This document shows positions 40,901 to 47,754 of a stretch of 64,000 nt of DNA, piece by piece. Source of the stretch: Metellina segmentata. Lineage: Eukaryota; Arthropoda; Arachnida; Araneae; Tetragnathidae. The stretch lies in the NCBI GenBank assembly GCA_947359465.1, contig OX375883.1, positions 16,680,088 to 16,744,087 of the forward strand. Reading direction: 5' to 3'. The notes beneath the pieces are model-generated. The model saw only the letters and a list, made by a program, of their open reading frames with translations, did no database searches and was not told where the DNA came from. The translations under genes were made by a program, and so were the position numbers. Numbering within the stretch: the first letter of the stretch is position 1; each line of letters begins with the position of its first letter.

Positions 40901-43900
40901 AAGTTTTTCTTTTCCTTTGCAGAGGATGATGGTGGATGAAGCGGACATCGACCTGGTGGGAGGCGGAGGAGGAAGCTCGCCCATGCGGGGACAGAAGCGG
41001 ATGCTGGACTCTCCCGTGGGGTCCCCGAAAGCGAAAAGAAAACCTGGGCCCTTGCCCAAGGATTTCCCCGTTTGGCGACCCCAAAGCCCCACACCGCAAA
41101 CACCACACAATTTAAACACTTTAGCACAAGAATCACACATAATGCCTTTAAGTCCCGCTAGCGATACGGACGACGAATTATTTATAATCGAAAAAGAGCG
41201 CCACGCTCCGCAGCTCTGTAAGTTGTGTGCTACCCTTCATTCTATCCTTGTGTTGATAATGAGTAGTTTTGCTCTGTTAAGTTGCTTGGTGACATTCACT
41301 CGTTGCATTGGTGGAGAACTTTGCTACGCCTTGCATGCTTTTGACCATATGCTATGTACTTCTATGCCTCTTCGAGTCCGTGACCTGAGTCTGCAGTAGT
41401 CTGGTTGGTAGAGTAGTGGGTTAAAAACGGTGTGTTGCGAGTTTGGAACTGGACCTGACCAAAGACCGGCATGTGTGCGGGTTGGTGCATGTAAAAACTG
41501 CATTGGCTCAAAATACCCTGGCTTTGGCATGGCGTGGAAGTTTTTGAGGTGCCAGCTTGGGTGTTAACCTTGCCATCTGACTGGTTCAAATCTTACCCTT
41601 CGAGATGGATCTGGAATCACTGACGATAATCTGTTGTGTTGCTCCAATTAGGTATTTTATTGACTGCCAACCGACTAATCGAGTCGAAACGAAATAAATG
41701 CAAACGCATGCAGACATAAACCCTGATAAATTTTGTTTCTTGGGAACATGAAAAACTGATGTCGTAAAAAGTTACTATTAGACGAAATAGCTCAATTTAT
41801 TCATTATATTATGCAATTTATTCAAAATTTGGTAAAGCTTCAATACGGTAAAATATTGCAGTAAAAATAACTAGACAGTATATCTGGTGGCTCATTTACG
41901 ATCTTTCTAATTTCCTTATGGGAAACTTGACATTTCTGTAGATGCACCTGCAAAAATATCTGTACCCCAAACTCTTGTTAGTTCAATTCCTTTCTGTTTG
42001 GAAATTATTCTACATGGAAAAAAAAAAAAAAATTAATGTTTTTCATTGATGCTGGTAGTGTACTCTATTTTGAGATTTGATGTTTAATAATATAGTGACT
42101 ATTGCACTGTTTTTCATCATGATATATTTCTGACATTCTGATAAACATTAATTTTGTATTTATTATACATTTATTGAGCTTTTTAATGAAGTAGCTTGGT
42201 GTATACTCAATTTTTGGAGGTACTGTATATACTTGCTAATTGCTATGGAATGTCCTGTTTTTTATTATGGTTGTCAATGGCTAACTAGGAAATTACAGAT
42301 TCATTGACAGAACTTATAAATAATACAAATTCTGATTAGGATGCGTAACTGTAAATCTACTATTATAAAAGGTAGTGTCTGTGTACTGTATGCAGTGTCC
42401 TGACCAATCTATGGCACTTACAATTATGAAATTTGGCATACAGGTAGTCCAAATCTTTGTGTCGCGCCCAAATTTTAAAATCTAATCTTCTATTAAAAAT
42501 TATGGCAGATACTCGATTGCTAATCATAGGCCACTACAAGGAAGCGATGGCCACTTGTGAAGGAGCATTCAATGGGTGACAATCATTATCCCTAACTAAG
42601 GACAGCACAATTACATTCATGCCCTGACCCCGGATTCGAACCATGAGCCTTCTGATCCTGAGGCCAACACCTTAGCCATAGACCCGTTGGTCGGCGATTA
42701 ATCTAGAACATTTTAAAATGAATTTATTAGTTTTCTTCATCTATATTTCTTCTCTTCCGGAATGTGACGTTTAAAAGAAGAAGCCAGACGATTTTGCTAT
42801 TTTCGACCTCTGACGTCACAAGCGTTTTTTGTCCAAATTGCCTTTGGAACCATGCCAAGTTTACAGATTCTAACGTGTTTTGATAACAGCCACCTCAAGG
42901 CCATCACGGTGTTTCATTTGTGAAGCAAACCAAATGGGAATACATAGCAATCACCTGGGGTTGGTGAGCTGTGTCACACCTGACCCCACAAAAAGAACTG
43001 CCACGGGCAATGCCATGCTGGCCACGCAGTGGCTTGTTGTTCATAAAATTAGAGTTAGTTTTTTTAAATATGATTTTCTAGTATATTATTCCCCTTGGAG
43101 GCACATTTAAGTTATGTTCTTTTTGAACCCGAGGTACCCTAGAGATTTATTCTTTTCCCGGGGAGTTACTGGCTCTGGTGTAAACATGGGGGTTGCGATA
43201 CCAGGATACCAGAGTGATCTTTCTGTTTCTCCTCTCAGTCCATTCTTTTCACAATTACTCGACATTGTCTGTCTTGTGTTTGCTGCAGCTTGGCCAAATG
43301 TGGCCCTTTGCTCCATAAAAACCACCTAACCAATTAGGAACAGATAAAAGCTGTGTACATTAAATTATGATTCATAAAATTAAAGTGAATTTTAAAAATT
43401 TGATTTTCTTATATACTATACTTAACAGAGTATATTAGTTTAATATCTCACATTGAGCAAACAGTAATTACTTTCCACGTTATATTTTGTTTGGATGCAA
43501 TTGCAGATAAAGATATGTTATGTAAAAATAAAAGTTTCCTTAAATATCTTTTCCTTGGGAAGATATGTGTCATCGAACACAATTTCATCGAGTGACAACG
43601 TCATTTTCCTTTTTAATCGGAAGACTTAAGTATACGCTTTCTATAAGATTTGTTAAATTTGTGTTTGTAAGGCAAAAATTGTCTGATGTGGTAAACGTCT
43701 TAAATAGACATGTGTTTGTATTTTTTGTAGCCCCCATAGACGACGACCTCTTCTCGTGGAACAGCAGCTCCGACATGCCCGCCATGAACCACGTGAATTC
43801 CCAGAACTCTGTCAATCACGTCGACTTGTGGGACAACATGGACGCCGGTCTGGACATGACACCCATGAGCATGAATTGCACAAATGAGGTGAAAAACTTT

Positions 43901-46900
43901 TTTCAGGACTCTCCTTTTAGGACGGAAATAGTGCGGGTCCGAAGTGCCCTTTTTAAAGAAGTGCGTAAACCGGGAAGAAGTACGTAGATGTTTGATTGTT
44001 CTCTTTTCTAAGCATGCTTCTGTTTTTTTTGTTTTTTTCCGAACGGAAAGTGGTGTTGCTTTGAAAAAGGAAGCTGTCGTTGAGTTTGGTTGTATTTTAT
44101 ATTACTGTGAGTGGGTATTGGCAGGCAAATTCAAAAGTTGAGAGTGGTGTATATATGTATTGGCTCATTTTCCCAGAAGGCTGTAACAAAGACTAGCAGG
44201 TGAGAAGGGATAATAGGTAGTTTTACCGGAAGATTATATTTCAGGTGTTTAATTAAGGGGTTAAAATGCTTATTTCATCTCTAAAATAGATTTAGAATGC
44301 TAAAATACAAAGATGCAAATAATAAATAAAATGACGGGGGAGCTGTAAAAGACTTTCTTAGGTCCTCTCACATGAGGCGTTTTTAATTTGTTTGGCGAGG
44401 CTTTTGAGGTCCACTTTTCGTAAGCATTAAATTATGTTTACGGAAAATTTTACACCAGATTGATTCCTTAAATGTTATTTTCTTTAACTAAATAATGAAT
44501 TTGATAAATAATTAATTATTTAATAAATAATAAATCTGTTTTTGGTATCGATCTTGTGTAGAATTTTATGCTGATTTGTAATCTGTTGAAATTTTCACTC
44601 TATCTTCAAGAATCGTAAAGATAAAAACTTGAATTAGTGGAATAAAAGAACATAATTTAGTTCTTACGAAAAGTGAACCTTGAAAGCCTCGCCGAACGCG
44701 CATAGAAATGCCTCATGTGAACAGGGCATTAACCTTCTGAGGGGTTCCCACGTATAACCACTTTGCAACCTGTGTCTTCCCTGCATGACTTGTAACCAAT
44801 TTTAACCTTCTCTCTTGACCAATAATCTTTTCAAAGGATTCTATTTCAAGGAAAAGAACAATAGACTATTGATAATGGTTGAAAAAGTGAATTTTGGATA
44901 ATAGATGTGGGCATTTTGCCATTATGTTTCGTAGAGTTAAATACTAAAACGGAACAAGCTGCTATGAATGCCAACTCCTTTCTGGGATCTCATATTCTTT
45001 CATCAGTTTGCCACGTACCTTTTATGTTACTTAAACTGCATGGCACCTGTTTAATTAACTCATATTTTAAAATCTATTTACTCTGTCGTTAAAGCTACTT
45101 AAACTCTTATTTCTTATTGGTTTATTATTTCGCATGTTTGGCATAGCTTGTCCATTTTTTTCAATCTCTAAAAAATATTTGTTTTAAATGCTATGTCTAA
45201 AGATGTAGCTATTTGCAAACTAAAATTGGTTGAGAAAACTACATATTAAAATATTAATGCAGCCTAGAATGCAACACTACTAAAAATAGGACTATTCTAT
45301 TTATTTAGTCCTTAATCTTGATAAAATGCTATATGTTTATAAAACTAGTTTATATATAATCTAACATCTTGAAGTGATTTCGTAAAATAAATTATAATCC
45401 CTGAAAATCACCAATTTTTTTATCCTTGAAATGACTAGTCAAAGGTTGGCATATCTGATATCCACCTGTCCCAAAAGAACTGCTCCAGACATAATGTCTG
45501 CGTCTGTCCATTGACGTAGAAACGAGACTGCCCATTTTCTAAAGTGGATTCTCCAGACATAATGTCTGCGAATGCTCCAGACATAATGTCTGCGTCTGTC
45601 CATTGACGTAGAAACGAGACTGCCCATTTTCTAAAGTGGATTCTTGAAGTCTTTGAGTTTGTCACATTGGTGCACTTTGTGACAATTGGCTCTTTGTGAG
45701 GCAGGAAGATACGCAATTGCTGGGCTTCCACAAGTAACTTTTTGCTGCTATTTTCCAACCTTGGTGACTAGGGGTAATTATTTAAGCAAAATCATCTCTC
45801 AGGAGCTACTTTCAAAATTTTGGCACCTTTTTGAAAATTTACTAAAGGTTTTTTAAAATTAAATTTACTCTTTTTTAACCTATAGACTAAGGCGGTACAG
45901 AAGTTGTACCATCATCGCACCAAGAAAAGAATTGAGACAATGGCCGTTACAGCCCTAGTTGTACCTTGAAAGTGCTTAAAATCACGCTAAGAAAGAATTT
46001 AGACTAGTAGCAGTTGTGTGAAAGTTATATGAATCGCGCTTGTTATTTCAAGCTGGAATCAAAAGGTTAAAGAATAGCAGTTAGGAAAAATATTTTTCTT
46101 TAGGGAGAAAATTCTGTAAGGGAACTTTTGAAAGAAAGAAAAGCATGTTATCTGGTGGCTAGATTGTCATGAAAACCTTATTAAGAAAATATTTAGCTTT
46201 TAAAGTTTTAAATTTAAATTTCTTGGCAATATCTTCAACATCCGTTACATATTTAATTTGCAAGTTTTGTGTTTCAGTTGATTGATTCATTTTGCATTTT
46301 AACAATTGATACTAAAATTAGTTTTAAGAGATTTTCAGGCTATTTTTAAAAAGTTATTTCATTAATGCTACTATTTCACTTTGGCTGTGGCAGCTCTGTG
46401 ATTGTAAGGGGCTATATTCCAACTGCCGCCAAACCACCCATAGCCAAAAGAGTTAAAACCACACCCGACTCCTCAAATGTACAAGACCTGTTTCTATAGC
46501 ATACCTACCAACTTTATCAGAAAAGCAATTGGTTTTACCAGTTTTCTGCATGGAAATTTTCTTCCCTGGATGTTTCTTTATGAAAAGTTTGAAATCTTGC
46601 CAATTTGCAAGTTTTGTTGCCAAGCTATGGCAACCATGGAATTAAAAGTACAGTACAAAGTCCCAAATCCTGATGTCCGAAATTCGGAATTGTCCAAAAT
46701 CCGAATGTTTTGCTAAACAGTGTTTTTTTTCCCTCACTTTTTTCACTAGCTTCCGTCAAGAATTCAACCTGGACCAAATTGATAAAACAATGCAAAATAA
46801 CAGGCATGCAGAGTAAATACCGCACAGAAAAATTAGATTTGTAAATGAAATTTGAAAATGGGCAAGATGTAGTATTCAAGGCGGCAGCGATTTATTGCCA

Positions 46901-47754
46901 AACATGGTAACCTTGTTGTTTTGGTCCAGCTTTATGGCAACCCTATATCTGGAGAGTTTGAATAGATACAAACCATGGCAGTAAAATTTCGTTTCATGAT
47001 TGGTTAAAATTTTAATTTATTAAATTATTTTCTTTCATTTGTGTATTCCTCACTGTCACTTCCATTGTATAACAAATCGAAACCACCTACCAGCTTCGGC
47101 CACCATCTTTATTTGCAGAGAAAAATTACTTGACGACTTTCTTGCTTACTTTCAAAATGTATTCCTATTTACCAATCTACTATTTTAGTTTTGCAAATGT
47201 GTTCCAGACGTAAATAACGCTCAGGGGTAGATGGGGGGACCTGCAAATAATCCAAAATCCAGAATGACCGAGATCAGGTGGATTTGGGACTTTGTGCTGT
47301 GTCGGAATCATGATTGCTAGATTGTTGTAAAATCCTTTGTGAAAATTTTCGAAAGAAAACAAAAATACCTTTATTTTTGATTGGTTTCTACTTTTTAAAA
47401 ATCTTCCAAGATTTTTTCCTTGGAGGATTAGGTATGCTATATAGTGAGTGTACTTGGTGTCTGGAGCAGTTCTGATAAACAGACGGTGCATGCTCTCTGG
47501 AATAAAATGTTCTTATTGTTGAGTTTCAATGTCTGTTTAACAAAACTATCTTCCCTTTTCTATTTTCAGATTTTTGTCAGCTTTTTAAACAGTTGGAAGC
47601 CGTGGACAATAATCTCGACGTTCAAATATATATGGTTCGGGAAGTCATTAATGAGGCGTTTAGGTTTAAGAGGAAATATCTTGTTAAACTGTTGGAAGAC
47701 TTTCAGCAGAGCCTTTTACAAAACAGTACATACTCACCCACATATTCAAGGTAG
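13796..47754 (+). CDS. INTS6: Integrator complex subunit 6 (15 coding exons)
   Basis: INTS6 is a nuclear subunit of the Integrator complex. It belongs to the module that recruits PP2A to RNA polymerase II, and its C-terminus also binds INTS3 (known for the family). Exons: 13796-13912, 15985-16062, 19856-20095, 23159-23342, 25249-25380, 27288-27523, 28953-29105, 29409-29541, 31152-31246, 33559-33669, 35194-35539, 39192-39328, 40923-41217, 43731-43979, 47570-47754. All junctions are GT/AG, phases agree, and the joined frame has 896 codons and a TAG. Domains seen: N-terminal VWA with MIDAS residues D9-x-S11-x-S13, a TT at 88-89 and D132; conserved middle region (about 146-650) including LPFDKYELEPSPLTQYIL and GYLKASTSLTCVNLFVMPYN; a low-complexity linker (about 655-830) with a basic KAKRK; and the C-terminal helical INTS6 domain (about 825-896, EVRKPGR onward). 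The length matches vertebrate orthologues. No break was found, so the gene is probably functional. Confidence 0.96.
14744..14781. repeat. Perfect 15-bp hairpin in intron 1
   Basis: AAACTGAGGCTATAG at 14744-14758 faces its exact complement at 14767-14781 across an 8-nt loop. It is probably the remnant of a small inverted-repeat element. A role in RNA is not shown. Confidence 0.6.
15985..16062 (+). CDS. INTS6: INTS6 coding exon 2 (residues 40-65)
   Basis: Encodes RDSASRGDRYMLLTFEEPP and more, a highly conserved VWA segment. Acceptor TTATTGCAG, donor GTAGGT, phase 0 at both ends. Too short to stand out as a long ORF. Confidence 0.94.
16120..16600. repeat. Degenerate tandem repeat, intron 2
   Basis: About five diverged copies of a unit of roughly 90 bp, each with a CAAGTAGCCATTTTT-like start, a GGAATTGTTTTCTAAAATTA-like middle and TTATCAGCAGAATATTCTT. 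The copies differ by many substitutions and indels, so the array is old. Confidence 0.65.
18885..19170 (+). repeat. Dispersed repeat (family 4) copy, intron 2
   Basis: Ends with CATTGCCAAATATGGCCCTT and an A-rich AATAAAATCTAAATAAACTAACC tail. The same 3' motif (GGCCAAATNTGGCCC) recurs near 43295 and 48150, with weaker matches near 19740 and 27780. It is probably the 3' end of a SINE or LINE-related element. Confidence 0.5.
19241..19715. mobile_element. MITE-like element, 'GTTCCCAC' family, intron 2
   Basis: It is bracketed by imperfect inverted ends: GTTCCCACTGTCC on the left and GGTGTGAGAACCATG on the right. Both sides carry AAAAGTCCTTGA motifs. Related copies lie at 32528-33166 and, more distantly, 27892-28459. 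No coding capacity. Confidence 0.5.
19856..20095 (+). CDS. INTS6: INTS6 coding exon 3 (residues 66-145)
   Basis: Encodes the rest of the VWA core. AGWKESLATFMTELKNL and GMTTLGAALKYAFDLL (the MIDAS threonine region), LEPSIIIVITDGGRL with D132 of the MIDAS site, then GVQDE. Acceptor TTTTAG, donor GTGAGT, phase 0 at both ends. Confidence 0.96.
20225..20330 (+). mobile_element. SINE family 2 tail fragment, intron 3
   Basis: Carries GGGACTGATCCCGGACCGTC, TAGCCCGTTGTGTTGCTCTA and GTACGACGTTAACTAAAATT, the 3' tail shared by the family-2 SINEs. The head and body are absent. An almost identical tail sits at 32731-32810. Confidence 0.6.
20628..21139. repeat. 23-bp minisatellite, intron 3
   Basis: About 22 head-to-tail copies of a 23-bp unit, AACACTCAAAATCTAGTCTA plus TGC or TGT. 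The array is zoned. The edges carry a CTCCAAAACTAG variant, the first half carries ACACTCAAAATC with TGCA, and about seven consecutive copies near 20985-21125 carry ACACTTAAAATC with TGTA. Such zoning indicates local expansion of one variant. There are no unique spacers, so it is not a CRISPR array. Confidence 0.92.
21290..21545 (+). mobile_element. SINE family 2 copy, intron 3
   Basis: Carries body motifs GGCTGGTGCCTTTTAAATCT, TTCAAATGTCCTCACCTTGG and CATCATCTGACCATGGTTCA. The head is diverged (AGAGTAATGAATTAGCAACA). Confidence 0.6.
22245..22370 (-). repeat. Dispersed copy of the intron-11 satellite-type repeat
   Basis: Contains GTACAGCAGTTGTACCTTGA and ATCGCGCCAAGAAAGTGTTT, the reverse complement of motifs that make up the 37918-38965 array. 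It is a single, non-tandem copy (about 1.5 units). Confidence 0.65.
22815..22920 (-). repeat. Dispersed copy of the intron-11 satellite-type repeat
   Basis: Contains GCGTCAAGAAAGAATTTAGA, CAGTTGTACCTTGAAAG and ATATCCATAGCCAAAGGGTT. The last motif matches, reversed, the left edge of the array at about 37920, so this copy keeps the outer boundary of the original element. Confidence 0.65.
23159..23342 (+). CDS. INTS6: INTS6 coding exon 4 (residues 146-207)
   Basis: Encodes LNLPMHSSVPGSELTKEPFR and WDQRLFSLVLRL, the conserved segment just after the VWA core. It ends ...CEVTG plus one base of a split glycine codon (phase 1). Acceptor CCTTCAG, donor GTAAGT. Confidence 0.95.
23385..23680. repeat. 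Two-copy tandem duplication, intron 4
   Basis: A unit of about 183 bp beginning CAATCTTTCTGCATC and including AACTGCCAATCTAA occurs at about 23390 and again at about 23575, with clear divergence. Confidence 0.6.
25249..25380 (+). CDS. INTS6: INTS6 coding exon 5 (residues 207-251)
   Basis: Encodes RSYAVISQRMLMQCLESLVQ and GGVVINFEKIGPDPP, both conserved INTS6 stretches. Split codons at both ends. Acceptor AATTGCAG, donor GTAAGT. Confidence 0.95.
25578..25800 (+). repeat. Dispersed repeat (family 4) fragment, intron 5
   Basis: Carries AAGGTACCCCAGTGATCTTT and ATGGGGTTGATTGTCTTTAG, similar to the 5' part of the copy at 43110-43330 and to a short patch near 18150. Confidence 0.4.
26955..27265 (+). 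mobile_element. SINE family 2, near complete, intron 5
   Basis: The tRNA-like head reads CATGGTAGCCTGGTTAGAAG (A-box region). The body reads CCAACCAAAGACCATCGTGT, GGCTGGTGCATGTTAAATCT and CTCAAATGTCCTGATGTTGG. The tail reads GGGTTGATCCCAGACCGTCA and TGCAACTTTAATTAGCAAC. This copy lies immediately upstream of exon 6. Confidence 0.7.
27288..27523 (+). CDS. INTS6: INTS6 coding exon 6 (residues 251-329)
   Basis: Encodes a proline/serine/asparagine-rich insert (KPASPSLNPSQPPVQNGTAS), which looks longer than in vertebrates. The conserved SSWQSCRKLIYVQRSAQKGY and GHWPIPESFWPDP follow. Acceptor TTTTTTTAG, donor GTAAGA, phase 0 at the 3' end. Confidence 0.95.
27892..28459. mobile_element. hAT-like MITE, intron 6
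   Basis: Terminal inverted repeats CAGGGTTCCCAC and GTGGGAACCCTG, exact over 12 bp. Inside are GTCAGGGAATTTATTT and ATTTTATTTCTGAAATAGAG. A second copy lies at 32125-33425. No convincing 8-bp target duplication was seen, so superfamily is inferred from the termini. Confidence 0.75.
28636..28905 (+). mobile_element. SINE family 2, intron 6
   Basis: Head remnant AGAGTAACGAATTAAAAGCA, B-box-like GCGAGTTTGAAACTCGCTCC. The body reads CCCAAATGTCCTCACATTGG and GTGAAAGTTTGGAGAGTGGG, and the tail GTTGTGTTGCTCCAGTGTGA. It ends about 50 bp before exon 7. Confidence 0.7.
28953..29105 (+). CDS. INTS6: INTS6 coding exon 7 (residues 330-380)
   Basis: Encodes PPRTAHPVVKFSCTNSEPMV and NLPFDKYELEPSPLTQYIL, among the most conserved parts of INTS6. 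Acceptor TTCCTTAG, donor GTATGT, phase 0 at both ends. Confidence 0.96.
29409..29541 (+). CDS. INTS6: INTS6 coding exon 8 (residues 381-425)
   Basis: Encodes VFVSNSFKSSELDHPFGYLK and CVNLFVMPYNYPILLPLL. It follows the shortest intron (303 bp). Acceptor TTTGAAG, donor GTGAGT, phase 1 at the 3' end. Confidence 0.96.
30238..30435 (+). mobile_element. tRNA-derived SINE (family 3), intron 8
   Basis: A-box TGGTCTAGTGGTTAAAGTG and B-box GGTTCGAATC are well kept. The body has GTAGTTAGGGGTTATGATGG and TTGTAGTGATGAGTGATC, with an A-rich tail at about 30428. A minus-strand copy lies at 42510-42710. Confidence 0.75.
31152..31246 (+). CDS. INTS6: INTS6 coding exon 9 (residues 425-456)
   Basis: Encodes DDLFKVHRCKPPREWKQQFE and YLKNMPLYYAS. 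Acceptor TTTTCTAG, donor GTGAGT, phase 0 at the 3' end. Too short to appear as a long ORF. Confidence 0.94.
31823..32120 (+). mobile_element. SINE family 2, intron 9
   Basis: Head GCAGTAGCCTGGTTGGTAGA. Body CCAACCAAAGACTGCTGTTT and GGTGTGGAAGTTTTGTGAGT; tail ATTGATCCTGGACCACTGCC and CCATTGTGTTGCTACAGTTT. It abuts the MITE that starts at 32125. Confidence 0.7.
32455..32527. mobile_element. Helitron-like terminal module, left part
   Basis: Carries CAGCGTTGCCCATGCCAGTT and the palindrome GGTTTGCTTCGCAAACC, as at 1974-2420 and 42835-43045. Confidence 0.45.
32528..33166. mobile_element. MITE-like element, 'GTTCCCAC' family, nested
   Basis: Ends AAGGTTCCCACAACCC and GTGTGAACCATGC, with AAGTACTTAAATTTCG and AAAAGTACTTGAATTTTTTT on opposite sides. 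It is related to 19241-19715 and carries a SINE family-2 tail at 32731-32810 (GGGACTGATCCCGGACTGTC). Confidence 0.5.
33167..33295. mobile_element. Helitron-like terminal module, right part
   Basis: Contains CAGCATTGCCTGTGGAGTTG and CATGCCTGCGATGCTTCGCA. It probably belongs with 32455-32527 as one element opened by the 32528-33166 insertion. Confidence 0.4.
33559..33669 (+). CDS. INTS6: INTS6 coding exon 10 (residues 457-493)
   Basis: Encodes PLKRALQRMGAPNLVPDTME and SYTVLNYLKRLKNQ. Acceptor CAATCACAG, donor GTGAGT, phase 0 at both ends. Confidence 0.95.
35194..35539 (+). CDS. INTS6: INTS6 coding exon 11 (residues 494-609)
   Basis: Encodes a region starting AKTEFEKLISTVGTKK, then RNAYDIPRNSILDQLARM and RSNFLQCSLSHTRLQDE. 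It is the longest coding exon and matches the conserved central region of INTS6 (RNAYDIPR is diagnostic). Acceptor TTCTTCTAG, donor GTTAGA (non-consensus but supported by the phase-1 join to exon 12). Confidence 0.95.
37613..37850 (+). mobile_element. SINE family 2 with a terminal perfect hairpin, intron 11
   Basis: Head AGGCCATGGTAGCCCAAGTG. Body CCTCAAATGTCCTCACATTG and GATGTGGAAGTTTGGAGTTG. Where other copies have the GGGTTGATCCC tail, this copy has an 18-bp perfect palindrome (37798-37815 and 37819-37836, 3-nt loop). Confidence 0.7.
37918..38965. repeat. 103-bp higher-order minisatellite, intron 11
   Basis: The repeat is built on TAACCTTCAAGGTACAACTG plus CTGTAGTGGC. Two subunits alternate, a 40-bp form ending ACGATTCTAA and a 63-bp form carrying GTTGTCTAAATTCTTTCTAA, giving a 103-bp period (equivalent points at 38292, 38395 and 38498). 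Its left edge (ACTATGGCTATAGATATAAC) and right edge match single dispersed copies at 22245, 22815 and 45885, so the array appears to have grown inside a dispersed element. Confidence 0.9.
39192..39328 (+). CDS. INTS6: INTS6 coding exon 12 (residues 609-654)
   Basis: Encodes QMHSLPVGQMGNYQEYLKRF and RQHMFGNPFKIDK, conserved in INTS6. Acceptor TATATCAG, donor GTAAGT, phase 0 at the 3' end. Confidence 0.96.
39571..39990 (+). mobile_element. Helitron-like 5' end with hairpin-core fragment, intron 12
   Basis: Opens TCTACTATTATAAAAGAAAG and continues GGCACTTGCAGCAATGAGAT and CACACAGGTAGTCCAAATTA, paralleling 42355 onward. From about 39885 it carries TTTCAACGGATTTGATATCG, part of the dispersed hairpin core. 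No 3' terminal module was found here. Confidence 0.45.
40120..40180. repeat. (TA)n microsatellite, intron 12
   Basis: Two TA-rich runs flank GGGAAAAA, within about 60 bp. Confidence 0.85.
40923..41217 (+). CDS. INTS6: INTS6 coding exon 13 (residues 655-753)
   Basis: Encodes RMMVDEADIDLVGGGGGSSP (MMVDEAD matches the family), then a proline-rich, probably disordered linker with a basic KAKRK cluster (candidate nuclear localisation signal) and LSPASDTDDELFIIE. Acceptor CTTTGCAG, donor GTAAGT, phase 1 at the 3' end. Confidence 0.92.
41388..41665 (+). mobile_element. SINE family 2, intron 13
   Basis: Head GCAGTAGTCTGGTTGGTAGA with GCGAGTTTGGAACTGGACC. Body AAAGACCGGCATGTGTGCGG and TTTGGCATGGCGTGGAAGTT; tail AATCTGTTGTGTTGCTCCAA. 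It begins about 170 bp after exon 13. Confidence 0.7.
42355..43045 (+). mobile_element. Helitron-like non-autonomous element, intron 13
   Basis: The 5' end TCTACTATTATAAAAGGTAG is followed by CATACAGGTAGTCCAAATCT. The 3' region has GGAATACATAGCAATCACCT, GAACTGCCACGGGCAATGCC and the short hairpin GGCCACGCAGTGGC near the end. A family-3 SINE is inserted in the middle in reverse orientation. This arrangement fits Helitron-like elements of arthropods; the insertion flanks were not resolved. Confidence 0.5.
42510..42710 (-). mobile_element. tRNA-derived SINE (family 3), nested, minus strand
   Basis: On the minus strand: GGGTCTATGGCTAAGGTGTT (A-box region), ATGGTTCGAATCCGG (B-box), then TTAGTTAGGGATAATGATTG. 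Same family as 30238-30435. Confidence 0.7.
43110..43335 (+). repeat. Dispersed repeat (family 4), fullest copy, intron 13
   Basis: Begins GAACCCGAGGTACCCTAGAG and ends GCTTGGCCAAATGTGGCCC followed by CATAAAAACCACCTAACC. Its two ends are each shared with other partial copies (25578 for the 5' part; 18885 and 48050 for the 3' part). Confidence 0.55.
43731..43979 (+). CDS. INTS6: INTS6 coding exon 14 (residues 753-836)
   Basis: Encodes an acidic/polar linker (PIDDDLFSWNSSSDMPAMNH, VDLWDNMDAGLDM) and then LFKEVRKPGR, the start of the conserved C-terminal INTS6 domain. Acceptor TTTTTTGTAG, donor GTACGT, phase 1 at the 3' end. Confidence 0.93.
44361..44727. mobile_element. MITE with long TIRs and hairpin core, intron 14
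   Basis: Outer inverted repeats of about 60 bp include CACATGAGGC, GGCGAGGCTTT and TCCACTTTTCGTAAG on the left and their reversed counterparts on the right. A TTA flanks both sides (44358-44360 and 44729-44731), a candidate 3-bp target duplication. The core carries TTTTACACCAGATTGATTCC and TTGGTATCGATCTTGTGTAG as facing arms, shared with elements at 59-60 kb. Confidence 0.75.
45482..45645. repeat. 90-bp tandem duplication, intron 14
   Basis: A block from CTCCAGACATAATGTCTGCG to CCATTTTCTAAAGTGGATTC occurs twice, about 90 bp apart, nearly identical, with a partial third AGACATAATGTCT between. AGACATAATGTCT is itself a perfect palindrome around one base. Near identity indicates a recent duplication. 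Confidence 0.85.
45885..46080 (-). repeat. Dispersed copy of the intron-11 satellite-type repeat
   Basis: Contains TAGACTAAGGCGGTACAGAA, GCACCAAGAAAAGAATTGAG and CTAGTTGTACCTTGAAAGTG, in the same orientation as the copies in intron 3. Roughly three diverged units. Confidence 0.6.
46090..46440. repeat. Dispersed module shared with 48640-48930 and 51600-52165
   Basis: Contains TTCTTTAGGGAGAAAATTCT, ATTGTCATGAAAACCTTATT and GCATTTTAACAATTGATACT. Similar ordered motifs recur in the two other places, once in two successive copies (51650-51905 and 51915-52160). Confidence 0.5.
47570..47754 (+). CDS. INTS6: INTS6 coding exon 15 (residues 836-896, stop)
   Basis: The correct frame reads FCQLFKQLEAVDNNLDVQIY, then MVREVINEAFRFKRKYLVKL and LEDFQQSLLQ, ending ...SPTYSR and TAG at 47752-47754. 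It is the conserved C-terminal helical domain. A different frame of the same DNA is also open and could mislead. Phase, acceptor TATTTTCAG and homology select this one. Confidence 0.94.

Noticed and set aside
40802..41140. Minus-strand frames opposite INTS6 exon 13
   Set aside because: Antisense shadow of GC-rich coding sequence.
45435..45758. 107-codon minus-strand frame
   Set aside because: It spans a direct duplication of 90 bp (30 codons), which keeps the frame open. No recognisable domain, and it lies in INTS6 intron 14.
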